64,000 nt of DNA from CALUOB01 sp944322305 (lineage in GTDB: Bacteria > Actinomycetota > Coriobacteriia > Coriobacteriales > Coriobacteriaceae). The position numbers and the translations under genes were made by a program. The DNA lies in NCBI GenBank assembly GCA_963931605.1, contig OZ007031.1, positions 806,001-870,000 on the forward strand, given 5' to 3'. Of the stretch, positions 8,821 to 17,835 are shown one piece after another (within the stretch, counting starts at the first letter, position 1; each line of letters begins with the position of its first letter). The notes under the pieces were generated by a model. It was not told the origin of the DNA. It saw only the letters and a list, made by a program, of their open reading frames with translations, and searched no databases.

Positions 8821-9300
8821 GTGAGCGAAGAAGCACCGACCCACACACCAAACAACCCGAGCGAGGCGGCTCCGCTCAACCAGCAGCTGCTGGTTGCCTT
8901 CAGCCATTCCAACCGCGCCATGCTGTCGCGCACCCGAGCGCTCGGCCTCATGCCGGGCCAGCCCAAGGTGCTGGAGCATCTCGCCAGCCACGACGGCTGC
9001 ACCCAGCGCGACATCGCGCGCGCCTGCGTCATGGACAAGTCAACGGTTACGAGCGTGCTCGCACGCATGGGGGAGGCCGGCCTGGTTGCGCGCATGCCCA
9101 AGCCGGGCGACAAGCGCGCCGCGGCGGTGTTTCTCACCGAGCGCGGGCGCACGGCGGCCTCGCAGGTGCTCGAGCTGCGCGCCGAGGTAAACGCCATCGG
9201 CTGGGCGGGACTCACTGACGCCGAGCGCGTCCAGCTGGCCAGCCTTCTCGCCCGCGTGATCGAGAACTTCTCGGCCGCAGAGGATGCGAGCGACGCCTAA
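8821..9300 (+). CDS. MarR-family transcriptional regulator
   Basis: Dimeric winged-helix repressor of 159 residues. The DNA-binding region includes the helix-turn-helix CTQRDIARACVMDKSTVTSV and the wing around PGDKRAAAVFLTERG; flanking helices form the dimer interface. It starts with GTG at 8821 after AAAGGAGCG. It is followed by a membrane protein gene and preceded by a palindromic operator over its own promoter, so it most likely controls both genes. The ligand is unknown. Confidence 0.92.
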   Translation: MSEEAPTHTPNNPSEAAPLNQQLLVAFSHSNRAMLSRTRALGLMPGQPKVLEHLASHDGCTQRDIARACVMDKSTVTSVLARMGEAGLVARMPKPGDKRAAAVFLTERGRTAASQVLELRAEVNAIGWAGLTDAERVQLASLLARVIENFSAAEDASDA

Positions 9301-9402
9301 ACCCGCGCGCATCCTGACTCCGCCTGCGTCTTGAGCGCGCAGCACGGACAACCCAGCAGCATCCCAACGCAACGCACACCACCCCACCCCGAAAGGAGCC
9401 CT

Positions 9403-10155
9403 ATGACCCGCACGACCTCAGCCGCCCTCAGCCTGCAAGCCACCCGGCCCACGCTGCAATCTGCCTCCCGCACCCTCAGACGCCGGCGGCTCGTGAAGCG
9501 CTACGCGTGGTTCATGCTCGGCGTGTGCGTCAACTCCTTCGGCGTGGCCTTCATCACCAAGGCAGCGCTCGGTACCTCGCCCATCTCCAGCATCCCCTAC
9601 GTGCTCGACCTCGCCTCGCCGCTCACGTTCGGCGAGACCACCTTTATCCTCAACATGGTCTACATCGCGCTGCAGATCGTGCTGCTCCGCCGCGACTTCC
9701 AGCCGATTCAACTCTTGCAGATCGTGGTGAATGTGGTGTTCAGCGCGCTGATCGACGTGAGCATGGGCCTTCTTTCCTGGCTCAACCCCGCAACGCTGCC
9801 GCTCAAGCTGGTGTCGCTTGCCGTGGGGTGCGCCATCCTAGGCTTCGGCGTTGCGGTCGAGGTGGCGCCCAACGTCATCGTGGTACCCGGCGAGGGCATC
9901 GTGCGCGCGCTGTCCGCCGTTACCGAAAAGCCCTTCGGCACCGTGAAGACCTGCTTCGACACCACGCTCGTGGTTATCGCCTGTGCGCTGTCCTTCCTGT
10001 TCTTCGGCTACCTCAACGGGCTCGGTGCGGGCACCATCATCTCGGCGCTCGCGGTGGGCCGTCTGTGCAACCTGTACAACCGCCACGTGCCGCTGCTCGC
10101 GCACATCGCGCACCTCACGCGCACGGCGGCAGGCACCCCCGACGACGCGCTGTAA
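9403..10155 (+). CDS. YczE/YitT-family membrane protein
   Basis: Integral membrane protein of 250 residues resembling YczE/YyaS proteins (DUF6198-like). A conserved first helix block reads GVAFITKAALGTSPISS, and further helices lie at about 70-95, 105-125, 130-150, 180-210 and 215-235, with VPGEGI in a central loop. Start 9403 is backed by GAAAGGAG. Relatives have been linked to small-molecule or peptide export, but no function is established. Transcribed with the MarR gene 102 bp upstream. Confidence 0.8.
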   Translation: MTRTTSAALSLQATRPTLQSASRTLRRRRLVKRYAWFMLGVCVNSFGVAFITKAALGTSPISSIPYVLDLASPLTFGETTFILNMVYIALQIVLLRRDFQPIQLLQIVVNVVFSALIDVSMGLLSWLNPATLPLKLVSLAVGCAILGFGVAVEVAPNVIVVPGEGIVRALSAVTEKPFGTVKTCFDTTLVVIACALSFLFFGYLNGLGAGTIISALAVGRLCNLYNRHVPLLAHIAHLTRTAAGTPDDAL

Positions 10156-10172
10156 CGCGCGCTGTGTCGGCG

Positions 10173-11186
10173 TTACCCCAGGTGACGGGCGAGAAACGCC
10201 CCCACCACCAACCAGTACCGCTCGGGGTCCACGCTTGAGGAGAGGCCGTGCGCCGCACCCTCTACCGCCAAGCGCTCCTTCTCGGGTGCGGCGCAGGCAG
10301 CGTAGAGGCGGTCGAGCATCCAAAACGGCACGAACGTGTCGGCCGTGCCGTGGATGAAGAGCATGGGGACGAGGGCGCGGCGGACGGCATCTTCGGCCGA
10401 GGCCTCCTTGAAGCCGTAGCCGGCGCGCGCCCGGCACACCGCGTCCGCCGCGTTCAGCAGCGGCGTCGGCGGCAGGTGCAGAAGATCGCGCATCTGAACG
10501 CTGAACTCGTCCCACACGCTGGTGAATCCGCAGTCCTCAACGATGCAGCGCACCTGCGGCGGCAGATCGAGCCCCGAGGCCATCATCACCTCGGCGCCGC
10601 CCATGGACACGCCGTACAGGGCGACCCTAGCCTCCGGGTCCGCCTCGATAATCCACCCGATCCAGCCGAGCAAGTCGCGCGCGTCGAGCCAGCCCATGCC
10701 GATGTAGCGGTCGGCGTTGCGCTCGTGGCCGCGCGCCGCCGGCAGCAATACCGAGATGCCCTGTTGATGCGCCTTGTACGCCTCCGGCGCCAAGTCGAGC
10801 GGCCGGCCCGCATAGCCGTGGCACAGGATCGCGTAGCGGTGCGAGCCGCCGCAGACACGCGGTCGCCCGTCCGGCCCTGCGGCGAGGGAGGCACCCGGCG
10901 CCAGCACGTACCAGCCCATGAGCTCGCCTCCGTCGCGCGCCGGCAGCGCTGCGCTTTGCCGAGCGGCCGAGAACCACGCCCGCGCCTCCTGGCGCGCCGG
11001 GTCCCCCGCGTAGGGCGACGTGTCGGCGCCGTCCACCTCGCCCGCGTTGATGCGCTGGGCGATGGAGCGACGCGCCTTGGGGTTCAGCGCGAAGTCGAAC
11101 AGCGCGTTGCCCAGCGCCGCCGAGCCCGCTGCGCCTGCCGCCGCCACGGCCCCGATAATGCCCGCCGGCCAAAACGTTGCGCTCAT
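10173..11186 (-). CDS. Alpha/beta hydrolase
   Basis: 337-residue hydrolase with an N-terminal membrane helix (about 5-28) that may anchor it. The fold is supported by an oxyanion region CHGYAG, the nucleophile elbow GVSMGG (Ser), FIHGTADTFVP for the acid Asp, and AAHG for the catalytic His. The pattern resembles the YqkD/YfhR group of membrane-associated serine hydrolases. ATG at 11186 has a strong GGGGAGGT site; the ORF is open upstream through a repeat element, which is not coding. Monocistronic. Substrate unknown. Confidence 0.87.
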   Translation of the reverse strand: MSATFWPAGIIGAVAAAGAAGSAALGNALFDFALNPKARRSIAQRINAGEVDGADTSPYAGDPARQEARAWFSAARQSAALPARDGGELMGWYVLAPGASLAAGPDGRPRVCGGSHRYAILCHGYAGRPLDLAPEAYKAHQQGISVLLPAARGHERNADRYIGMGWLDARDLLGWIGWIIEADPEARVALYGVSMGGAEVMMASGLDLPPQVRCIVEDCGFTSVWDEFSVQMRDLLHLPPTPLLNAADAVCRARAGYGFKEASAEDAVRRALVPMLFIHGTADTFVPFWMLDRLYAACAAPEKERLAVEGAAHGLSSSVDPERYWLVVGAFLARHLG

Positions 11187-11340
11187 GCTTACCTCCCCTG
11201 CCCGCCGCGCGATGCGGCGCGCGGCCCGTGTTTGCACGGGGCTGTTATGCCCGAAAGGCCGGCTGCCGCGGCAGGCGTCATCCCAAGCGCACAAAATCCG
11301 TATCGTTTGCTGCGCTGCAGTGCTGCGGCGCATGCCAGCG

Positions 11341-11500
11341 TTGCCCGCGCTTTTGTCGCCCAAGGGCGCCGTTGGTCTCACTTTTGTCGCATGAAAAGCG
11401 GTTACCCGTCCAAACTGCACGTAACTCCCGGATTTCCGAGAATTGCGTGTCGTTTGAGCGGGTAACCGCATCTTAGACGACAAAAGGGCGATCAACTGGC
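11341..11500. repeat. Modular repeat element, class A, copy 2
   Basis: Occupies the 362-bp gap between the hydrolase start and the next gene's stop. Its core is a perfect 11-bp inverted repeat, GCGGTTACCCG (11398-11408) and CGGGTAACCGC (11459-11469), enclosing a weaker inner stem (ACTCCCGGATTTCCGAG region). Left modules read TTTTGTCGCC and TTTTGTCGCA (11351 and 11383), and the right module is inverted (CGACAAAAGGGCGATCAAC near 11478). No gene is visible in the gap. Confidence 0.65.
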
Positions 11501-11548
11501 AACGGCACATGCACTCGATGCAGCCATGGCGCCCAAACGCACCCGGGT

Positions 11549-12838
11549 TTACTTCTCGCCCGACGCGTCCTGATCCCGATCCTTCCTGGGCAGGCTGTGC
11601 GGGCTTACGCTGATGCCGCCAGAGGTGCGGCTCACGCGCGAGCCGGCGCGCTGCGCGCGGTTGAACTCGGCCACCGCGCGATCGAGCTCGCTCACCTCCG
11701 GCTCCTTGCGCTTGCCGCCCAAGCCGAAGCGCCCAATGAAGCGGTCCCAGCGCGCGTGGATGCTCGCGTGGCGGGCCGACTTCAGCCCCAGCAGCGGCGC
11801 CGCGATGATGGTGGGCGCGATGAAGGTCACCAAGCGCCACACGAGGAAGGCCGCCGTGGCCGCCGAGCCGAACATATGCCCCATGAACAGCGCGAAGCCG
11901 CCCTCGGCGCCGCCCGTGCCGCCCGGCAGCGGCACCGCGCTGGAGAGCAGCTGCACGAAGGCCGCCGCCGCAATCACGGTGACAAAGTCGCTCGCGTCGC
12001 CGTGGCCGAACGCGAAGAGCAGGAAGTACGGGACCATGTAGAAGAACAGCAGCTGCAGCATCGTGATGACCACGGTGAGCGCCATGGACGAGAAGTGCCC
12101 GGCGGAGTGCTTGAACTTCTGCGAGAAGGAGTAGATCTCCTCGTCAACGAACTCGCGCCAGTTCTCCACCTTGTCCTCGGACACGCCGAGACGCGCGAGC
12201 ACCGAGATCAGCCAATGCGCCACGCGCGTAACGCCCCTGGGGCACAGCGCGATGGCGAAGATGCCGATCAGGATGCACACGTGCCCGCCAAAGCTGAGCG
12301 CGCACAGAAGCACCATGTTGCCGTACAGACCGGTGAAAAACCCCAGGCGCGCCGCGAGGAGGATCGCGCCCCACGCCACCAGACCGAACTGGTAGACGAT
12401 GAAGCGCGTGAACTGCGTGGCGCCCGCCTCGCCCACGTTTTGCCCCGCCTTGGTGAGGCGGTAGATCTGCGCGGGGGTAGAGCCCACCATCATGGGCGTG
12501 AGGTTGCCGAAGAAGATGCCCGACGCCTCCACGGAGATGAGGTCGCGCACGCCCACCGGCGAGTCGGGGTCGAGCCACACGGCGATGGCGTAGGCGAGAA
12601 TGCCGAAGACCAGGTAGAGGAACATGAAGAAGCACGCCGCGACAAGCCACGGCACCTGGATGTTGGCCATAGCCTCCATGAACTGCGAGGCTTGGCCTGA
12701 CACGAAGAGGTAGACCACGTAGACCACCAGCACCGCGCCGATGAAGATGGCGCCGCGGCGCGCACCCTTGCGGTCGTCGCCGCCCGAAGCGGTGTCTACC
12801 TGGGGCTTGGGAGCGTTGGTCTTCGTCTGTGCGGACAT
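11549..12838 (-). CDS. Flippase-like / LPG-synthase transmembrane domain protein
   Basis: 429-residue polytopic membrane protein matching the lysylphosphatidylglycerol-synthase transmembrane domain family (AglD2/MprF N-terminal flippase domain, UPF0104). Eight or so hydrophobic helices span about 35-340; the family-typical PLPGGTGGAEGGFALF motif is present near 285, as are VEASGIFFGNLTPMMVGSTP and AQIYRLTK near 105-130. There is no C-terminal aminoacyl-transferase domain, so it is probably a lipid or glycolipid transporter rather than a synthase. Start 12838 follows AGGAG. The ~70-residue C-terminal tail is charged and likely cytoplasmic. Monocistronic. Confidence 0.85.
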   Translation of the reverse strand: MSAQTKTNAPKPQVDTASGGDDRKGARRGAIFIGAVLVVYVVYLFVSGQASQFMEAMANIQVPWLVAACFFMFLYLVFGILAYAIAVWLDPDSPVGVRDLISVEASGIFFGNLTPMMVGSTPAQIYRLTKAGQNVGEAGATQFTRFIVYQFGLVAWGAILLAARLGFFTGLYGNMVLLCALSFGGHVCILIGIFAIALCPRGVTRVAHWLISVLARLGVSEDKVENWREFVDEEIYSFSQKFKHSAGHFSSMALTVVITMLQLLFFYMVPYFLLFAFGHGDASDFVTVIAAAAFVQLLSSAVPLPGGTGGAEGGFALFMGHMFGSAATAAFLVWRLVTFIAPTIIAAPLLGLKSARHASIHARWDRFIGRFGLGGKRKEPEVSELDRAVAEFNRAQRAGSRVSRTSGGISVSPHSLPRKDRDQDASGEK

Positions 12839-13075
12839 AGGTCTCCTCGCAGCTCTTCCGGGCGCCGGAACGCGGGCGCGGATACGTTTGGGCCGACCCG
12901 CCGGGCGGGCAGCCAAACGCTTCAGCTATACGTACAGTGTACCGCTCGGCGCCGGCGCGCATACCCACGCACCCGCAGACGGCAGATACGGCGACGATGC
13001 CGCGAGGCGCTGCGCGCGAGAAAAACCGCGCGGCAAAGAAAACCCGTGCGGGCCGCACCCTGTTGTCGAGCCATG

Positions 13076-13098
13076 AAAAAGGGCGCCGAAGCGCCCTT
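13076..13098 (-). terminator. Rho-independent terminator after the tRNA pair
   Basis: Minus-strand hairpin GGGCGC-TTCG-GCGCCC (stem 13081-13096) followed by TTTTT (13080-13076). It ends the tRNA-Gln/tRNA-Glu transcript. Confidence 0.88.
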
Positions 13099-13108
13099 GT
13101 GCTATCGA

Positions 13109-13185
13109 TGGTAGCCCGTACCGGATTCGAACCGGTGATCTCCGCCTTGAGAGGGCGGCGTCCTAAACCGCTAGACGAACGGGCC
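13109..13185 (-). tRNA. tRNA-Glu (CTC)
   Basis: Complete cloverleaf on the minus strand. The acceptor stem GGCCCGT pairs with ACGGGCT, the anticodon stem CCGCC/GGCGG holds the loop CTCTCAA (anticodon CTC), and the T-loop is TTCGAAT. The 3' CCA is encoded (13111-13109). Co-transcribed after tRNA-Gln with a 21-bp spacer. Confidence 0.95.
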
Positions 13186-13206
13186 ATAAGCAAGGGGACA
13201 AGACAT

Positions 13207-13280
13207 TGGCTGGGATGGAGGGAATCGAACCCCCATTGACGGAACCAGAATCCGCTGTCCTGCCGTTAGACGACATCCCA
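13207..13280 (-). tRNA. tRNA-Gln (CTG)
   Basis: Complete cloverleaf on the minus strand. The acceptor stem TGGGATG/CATCCCA is perfect, the anticodon loop is TTCTGGT (anticodon CTG), and the T-loop is TTCGATT. The 3' CCA is encoded (13209-13207). It is the first gene of a two-tRNA transcript. Confidence 0.95.
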
Positions 13281-13317
13281 AAGGTGCCTGTCCTAGCGCC
13301 TTGCTGCGCGAGAAAGT

Positions 13318-13346
13318 ATATTACGGGAGGCGACAGGTTTGCGCAA
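13318..13346 (-). promoter_or_regulatory. Promoter of the tRNA-Gln/tRNA-Glu operon
   Basis: Minus-strand -35 TTGCGC (13346-13341) and -10 TAATAT (13323-13318) with a 17-bp spacer, 38 bp before the tRNA-Gln 5' end. Confidence 0.6.
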
Positions 13347-13443
13347 GCCCTTCTCGCAACTTTTTTTTTAAAATGTGGACACTTTGCGGAGAGCACAGGA
13401 AAAGCAAGGTGCGGCCGCGGTGTCACCGCACCCCACCCCGGCG

Positions 13444-14790
13444 TTACCGGTACCGCTCCAGCTCTTCGTCCGAAAGGTCGCGCGGCAGCCGGCGGGCGCC
13501 CCACAGCTGAGCCAGCAGCTCGGCGGAGGTTCGGTCGAAGTCCGTGCGGGCGCACGCACGCGCCTGGGCGAGCAGCGCCTCGGCCACCTCGGACACCGCG
13601 GCGCCGTACGGGCGCGCATCCCAGCCGCGCGCCTCCAGGTCGTCCCGCGCCGCCTCGACCGCGTTCTCGTCCACCTGCGCCACCGCAAACGGCATCCGCT
13701 CGTCCAGGTTCGGGCAGTACACCGCAGCCGCCACCAAACTCGCGCACGCCGCCGCCAGCCGCGGCGGCAGCGCGTCCATCTCGCGCAGCTCCACAAAACC
13801 CTTCAGACGCACGTTCGGGAACACCATCGAGAACAGGTGCAGCAGCTCCGACGGCTCGAGCACGCGCTGCGCCATGAGGTCGGCAGCGGTGAGCTCGCCG
13901 GTCGAGCGCGTCTCGTGCGCGGCGTCCGTGAACAGGATCGGCCGCACCGAGGACACCCAGCGCGCGTACCGCTCGAAGGTGAAGGCGCTCGACCCGTCCG
14001 GCGCTGCGGCCAGGCTGCCCGGCACCGTGCCGCAGCGCTCCGGGTCCATGTCGCGCCAGATGCGCGAGCGCGCCATCCCCGGCGTCGGCTCGCCGCGGAA
14101 GCGCGGCGCGTTGTCGAACAGGAAGGCCAGCACCGGCCCCAGCACCGTGGCGCCGCGCATCAGGCGCATGGCGTCGCGCTCGTCAACGTAGTCGATCGAG
14201 ACCTGCGTGGAGGCGGTGGCGCGCATCATGTCGCGCGCGTACCGGCCGCGCCGCACCAGGTAGGCGTCCATGTCGGCGTAGCGCTTCTTGGGGATGAGCT
14301 CGAGCGTGCCGGGGTCGGAGACGACCGGGTTGTACCCGCGGGCAACCAAGCGGGCGGAAAGGCCCAGGCGCTCAAGCGCGGCGGCAACCTGCGCGTCGAA
14401 GGCGCGCACCGCCAGGTACAGCGGCTCGGCCGAGCATGCCGGCCCCGCCGCAACCTCCAGCTGCGCCGCCGGCTCGAGCGACACCGCCACCGGCACCGGC
14501 CCCAGCGCGGTCTCAACCGTGTAGGAGAACCCCATCAGGTGCCCGTCGACCATGACCTGCTCGTCCGGCGCGCGGTCCTCGGCCAGCACAGCGAGCAGCG
14601 CCGCCACGCCCTTCTCGCCCGAATACGGCACCGTGCGGCCGTCCGCGTCTATCAGGATGCGCTCGAGCTCCAAGCCGAGCCGCCGCTCGCCAGGGCGCTT
14701 CTCGCCCCCTGCCAGCAGGCTCACCATCCCCGCCAGGTTGCGCTCGAAGTTCTCCGCGGCGCCGTGCGCGCCCGTTTGCACCTGTTGCAT
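13444..14790 (-). CDS. Glutamate-cysteine ligase, GCS2 family
   Basis: Predicted ATP-dependent ligase joining L-glutamate and L-cysteine, 448 residues. It resembles the plant/actinobacterial GCS2 type (as in EgtA and GshA of this class). The N-terminal LGLELERILID carries the metal-binding glutamates, MMRATASTQVSIDY is the family's central substrate motif, and the C-terminal half continues normally to a short basic tail. ATG at 14790 follows GGGAAAGAGGG; the longer upstream ORF overlaps the neighbouring CCA gene and is rejected. No glutathione synthetase or ergothioneine gene is nearby, so the end product is open. Confidence 0.83.
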   Translation of the reverse strand: MQQVQTGAHGAAENFERNLAGMVSLLAGGEKRPGERRLGLELERILIDADGRTVPYSGEKGVAALLAVLAEDRAPDEQVMVDGHLMGFSYTVETALGPVPVAVSLEPAAQLEVAAGPACSAEPLYLAVRAFDAQVAAALERLGLSARLVARGYNPVVSDPGTLELIPKKRYADMDAYLVRRGRYARDMMRATASTQVSIDYVDERDAMRLMRGATVLGPVLAFLFDNAPRFRGEPTPGMARSRIWRDMDPERCGTVPGSLAAAPDGSSAFTFERYARWVSSVRPILFTDAAHETRSTGELTAADLMAQRVLEPSELLHLFSMVFPNVRLKGFVELREMDALPPRLAAACASLVAAAVYCPNLDERMPFAVAQVDENAVEAARDDLEARGWDARPYGAAVSEVAEALLAQARACARTDFDRTSAELLAQLWGARRLPRDLSDEELERYR

Positions 14791-14897
14791 CTCAGGCCCT
14801 CTTTCCCAGGTAGTTTGAGCTGCCTTATACCCCGTCCACCGCAAACCTTGCGCCGGGACGCCGGCGGCTCCTGACGAGGGGAAACGCGCTGGGAAGC

Positions 14898-16568
14898 TCA
14901 GCCGCGCGGCTCCGCACCGCTTCCGCCGCCCAGCGCGTAGGCGAGAAGCGCCGCGCGCTCGTTGGCAACCTCGCCGCGCATCGCGGCGGCCAGAAGCTCG
15001 CCGAGGCGCCGGCCCAGCTCGGGCCCGGGGGCGATGCCGGCGGCGATGAGGTCGGAGCCGGTGAGCGCAAGCATCTTGGTGCGGTACGGCGCCCCTTCGG
15101 CTGCGAGCGCGCGCATCAGCGCGCGCATGCGCTCGATGTCCTCGAGGTAGGCAAAGCAGCGCGGCGCCTTGCTGAGCGCGTCGGCACGGCGCAGGTCGAA
15201 AAGCTCGTCCATGAGGCGCAGCGTGTCGAGCCCCTCCCCCGCAAGGCGCGCGGCCATGGCAAGCAGCGCTGGGCGCTCCGGCGCAAGCGGTGTGTCGTGG
15301 TAGCGCACGAGCAGGCAGACCTCGCGGATAAGCGCGGCGGGCAGCCCCAGGCGCCGCATGACGGTACGCGCCATGCGCTCGCCGGCCTCGGGATGACCGT
15401 AGAAGTGCCCTTGGCCGCTGTTGTCTTCGGTGAAGGTGACGGGCTTGCCCACGTCGTGGAGAAGCGCCGCCCACATGAGCGAGCGCGAGAGAGCGGGCGC
15501 CGGGGCGCCCTGAGCAGACGCGCCGGCCGCACCTGGTGCCCCACCTGCGGCAGGGCCGTCGGGCGGCGCGACCGAGGTGCCCGAACCCGCCGCCGCGCTC
15601 CTCGCGCCGCCGGCGACGCTCGCCCCGCGCGGCCAGCGCTCCTGCGCGGCCAGCGCCTCGTCCGCAGCCTCCCCGCCCGCAAGCGGATGCCCGCCCGCCC
15701 AGGCGAGCACGCGGGCCACGTGCCCGTACACGTCGTAGCAGTGGTAGGGCGTGCGCTGCTCGAAGCCCCGCATGGCCGCAAGCTCGGGCACCGCGGCGCA
15801 CAGCACCTCGGGGTAGCGCGCCATGGCCTCGCCGCCGCGCCCGGTCAGCAGGATGCGGTCGAGCTCCCAGCCAACGCGCTCGCGCGCCACCTGGTCGAGC
15901 AGCGGGGCGCACGCGGCGAGCGCGCGGGCCGTGCCCTCCTCCACCGCAAAGCCCAGCCGGCAGGCAAAGCGCACCGCGCGCAGCATCCTGAGCGCGTCTT
16001 CCTCAAAGCGCGTGCGCGGGTTGCCCACCGCGCGGATGAGGCGGGCGCGGATGTCGGCCGCGCCGCCGTACCGGTCGAGAAGCCCGCGGCGCGGGTGCCA
16101 CGCCATGGCGTTCACCGTGAAGTCGCGCCGGGCGAGGTCCTCCTCCACCGTGCGGGCGAAGGTCACCGCGTCGGGATGGCGCCCGTCGGTGTAGAAGCCG
16201 TCGATGCGGTAGGTGGTGACCTCGATGCGCTCCGGTGCGGCCGCGTCCGCACCGCCCTTCTCGCCCGCAGGGGCGTCCGGGTACACCACCGCCGTGATGC
16301 CGCCGAACTTCACGCCTGACTCGACCACTGCGATGCCGGCGGCCTCGAGCGCGCGCTTGCTCTCTTGCCACGGCGCCGAGCAGGTGAGGTCTATGTCGTG
16401 GTCGGGCAGGTCCATCAGCGCGTCGCGGACCCAGCCGCCGACGATCCACGCCTCCGCGCCCGCGGCCTCAAGCGCCGCGAGCACGCGCAGCGCGCCCGCC
16501 GAGGGCACGTGCCCGTTCAGCGCCGGAGCGCTACCGCGCCCCGCCTTCCTGTTGCCCGCTCTCGTCAC
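14898..16568 (-). CDS. tRNA nucleotidyltransferase / poly(A) polymerase family with HD domain
   Basis: Class II nucleotidyltransferase, 556 residues, expected to add or repair tRNA CCA ends. Residues 40-60 hold the active site (VGGWVRDAL, then DHDID with the catalytic aspartates). Next come the motif RRDFTVNAMAW, the neck/body helices with RFEEDALRMLRAVRF, and a C-terminal HD domain (LLHDVGKPVTF). About 60 Ala/Gly/Pro-rich residues are inserted just before the HD motif, making it longer than usual. A GTG at 16568 with GGGAGG upstream is chosen; no ATG with a good site is nearby. Both tRNAs at 13.1-13.3 kb encode CCA, so repair may be its main role. Confidence 0.9.
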   Translation of the reverse strand: MTRAGNRKAGRGSAPALNGHVPSAGALRVLAALEAAGAEAWIVGGWVRDALMDLPDHDIDLTCSAPWQESKRALEAAGIAVVESGVKFGGITAVVYPDAPAGEKGGADAAAPERIEVTTYRIDGFYTDGRHPDAVTFARTVEEDLARRDFTVNAMAWHPRRGLLDRYGGAADIRARLIRAVGNPRTRFEEDALRMLRAVRFACRLGFAVEEGTARALAACAPLLDQVARERVGWELDRILLTGRGGEAMARYPEVLCAAVPELAAMRGFEQRTPYHCYDVYGHVARVLAWAGGHPLAGGEAADEALAAQERWPRGASVAGGARSAAAGSGTSVAPPDGPAAGGAPGAAGASAQGAPAPALSRSLMWAALLHDVGKPVTFTEDNSGQGHFYGHPEAGERMARTVMRRLGLPAALIREVCLLVRYHDTPLAPERPALLAMAARLAGEGLDTLRLMDELFDLRRADALSKAPRCFAYLEDIERMRALMRALAAEGAPYRTKMLALTGSDLIAAGIAPGPELGRRLGELLAAAMRGEVANERAALLAYALGGGSGAEPRG

Positions 16569-16884
16569 TGAGCCTCCCTCGGCCGTGCCCTGCCGCCGGC
16601 TTCGCCGCGTGTCAGCTGCTTGGTTTCCCAAAGTATACGGCAGCGGACCGACTCTTAAGCCGGCGCGCCCGCACCGGCTGCGTCCGCACCAGCCACGTCC
16701 GTCAAGATCTTTCGGGTTTTTCCGCTTGGCCGGCGGCCGAAGCTCGGCTGCGCCGCAGGGTCCCGCGCAGATTTCCTGCCCGCACGCGGCGCTAGAATGG
16801 AGCGGAGCAAAATCGCACGGCAGGCGGGCTGGCCGGGGTCTGCGCGCCCGGGCTCGGAGCCCGCCGCGGGAAGGGAGCGCGCAC
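16569..16884. other. Divergent intergenic region, no gene seen
   Basis: 316 bp between the divergent CCA-enzyme and AEC genes. A minus-strand TATACT near 16632-16637 could serve the CCA gene and a plus-strand TAGAAT at 16793-16798 the AEC gene; neither has a clear -35 partner. No repeat or ORF is supported. Confidence 0.4.
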
Positions 16885-17793
16885 GTGGTTATCGCGCTGG
16901 TGCAGCAGATCGTCATCATGGCCGCCATCATGCTCGTGGGCTTCTGCCTGCGCAAGGAGCGCGTCATAGACCAGGCGGGCACGAGCCAGTTCTCAGACAT
17001 CGTGCTCTACATCATCAGCCCCGTCATCATCGTGCAGTCGCTCATGCTCGAGTTCACGCCCGAGAAGCTCGTGGACGCGCTGCTGTGCGCGGCCGTCACG
17101 GCAGCAGCGCTCGTAGGCGCAGCGGTGATCTCGCGCGCCGTGTTCCACCGGGAGCGCAACGTCGCACGCTTCGCTGTAATCTTCAGCAACTGCGGCTTCA
17201 TGGGCATCCCGCTTATCCAGGGCGCGTTTGGCGAGGAGTACGTGTTCTACCTCTCCGTGTGCAACGCGGTCTCCACCTTCGCGGTGTGGACGTACGGCGT
17301 GTACCTGATCTCGCGCAACCGCGACGCCGTGTCACTCAGGCGTGTGGCCGCCAACCCCTGCGTCATCGCGCTGGTGGTGGGGCTCGCGTGCTTTGCCCTC
17401 TCCTACCGCCCGCCGGCGTTCCTGGACGCGGCGCTCACCACCGTGGCCAACGCCAACACCTTCCTGGTGATGATCGTGCTGGGGTCCTACCTCGCCAGCG
17501 CCGATTTGCGCAGCGTCTTCAAAAGCAAGCTCATCTACCTCACCTGCGCACTCAGGCTCGTGGTGGTGCCGGCGGCCCTGCTGGCGCTGCTTACCGTAGT
17601 GCCGCTCTCCTCGCAGGTGGTGAAGCTTACCGTGCTCGTGACCCTTTCCACGCCCGCGGCCTCCGTCACGGCCATGTTCTCCGAGAAGTTCGGCGCCGAC
17701 TACCGCCTGGCCTCGGGCATCGTTGCGGTGAGCACGTTTTTGAGCCTCTTCACCCTGCCCGTGGCCATCATAGCCGGCACCGCCGTGCTGTAA
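16885..17793 (+). CDS. AEC-family transporter (auxin efflux carrier family)
   Basis: 302-residue integral membrane protein of the auxin-efflux-carrier family. About ten hydrophobic segments are arranged as two halves of five. Family features include the first-helix IMLVGFCLRK, FSNCGFMGIPLIQGAFGEE in the first half, and TLSTPAASVTAMFSEKFG in the second. Bacterial members export or import organic acids such as malate. The GTG at 16885 is chosen because AAGGGAG lies 7 nt upstream and the preceding ORF extension overlaps the opposite-strand CCA gene. Substrate not determinable. Confidence 0.9.
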   Translation: MVIALVQQIVIMAAIMLVGFCLRKERVIDQAGTSQFSDIVLYIISPVIIVQSLMLEFTPEKLVDALLCAAVTAAALVGAAVISRAVFHRERNVARFAVIFSNCGFMGIPLIQGAFGEEYVFYLSVCNAVSTFAVWTYGVYLISRNRDAVSLRRVAANPCVIALVVGLACFALSYRPPAFLDAALTTVANANTFLVMIVLGSYLASADLRSVFKSKLIYLTCALRLVVVPAALLALLTVVPLSSQVVKLTVLVTLSTPAASVTAMFSEKFGADYRLASGIVAVSTFLSLFTLPVAIIAGTAVL

Positions 17794-17835
17794 CGGACGG
17801 CGGCGCGACGGTGCCTCCCCTTTCGTCTTACGAAA

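Noticed and set aside
16213..16884. Longer N-terminus for the AEC transporter
   Set aside because: Would overlap the opposite-strand CCA gene for 350 bp and add Arg/Pro-rich non-conserved sequence; the GTG at 16885 has a good ribosome site.
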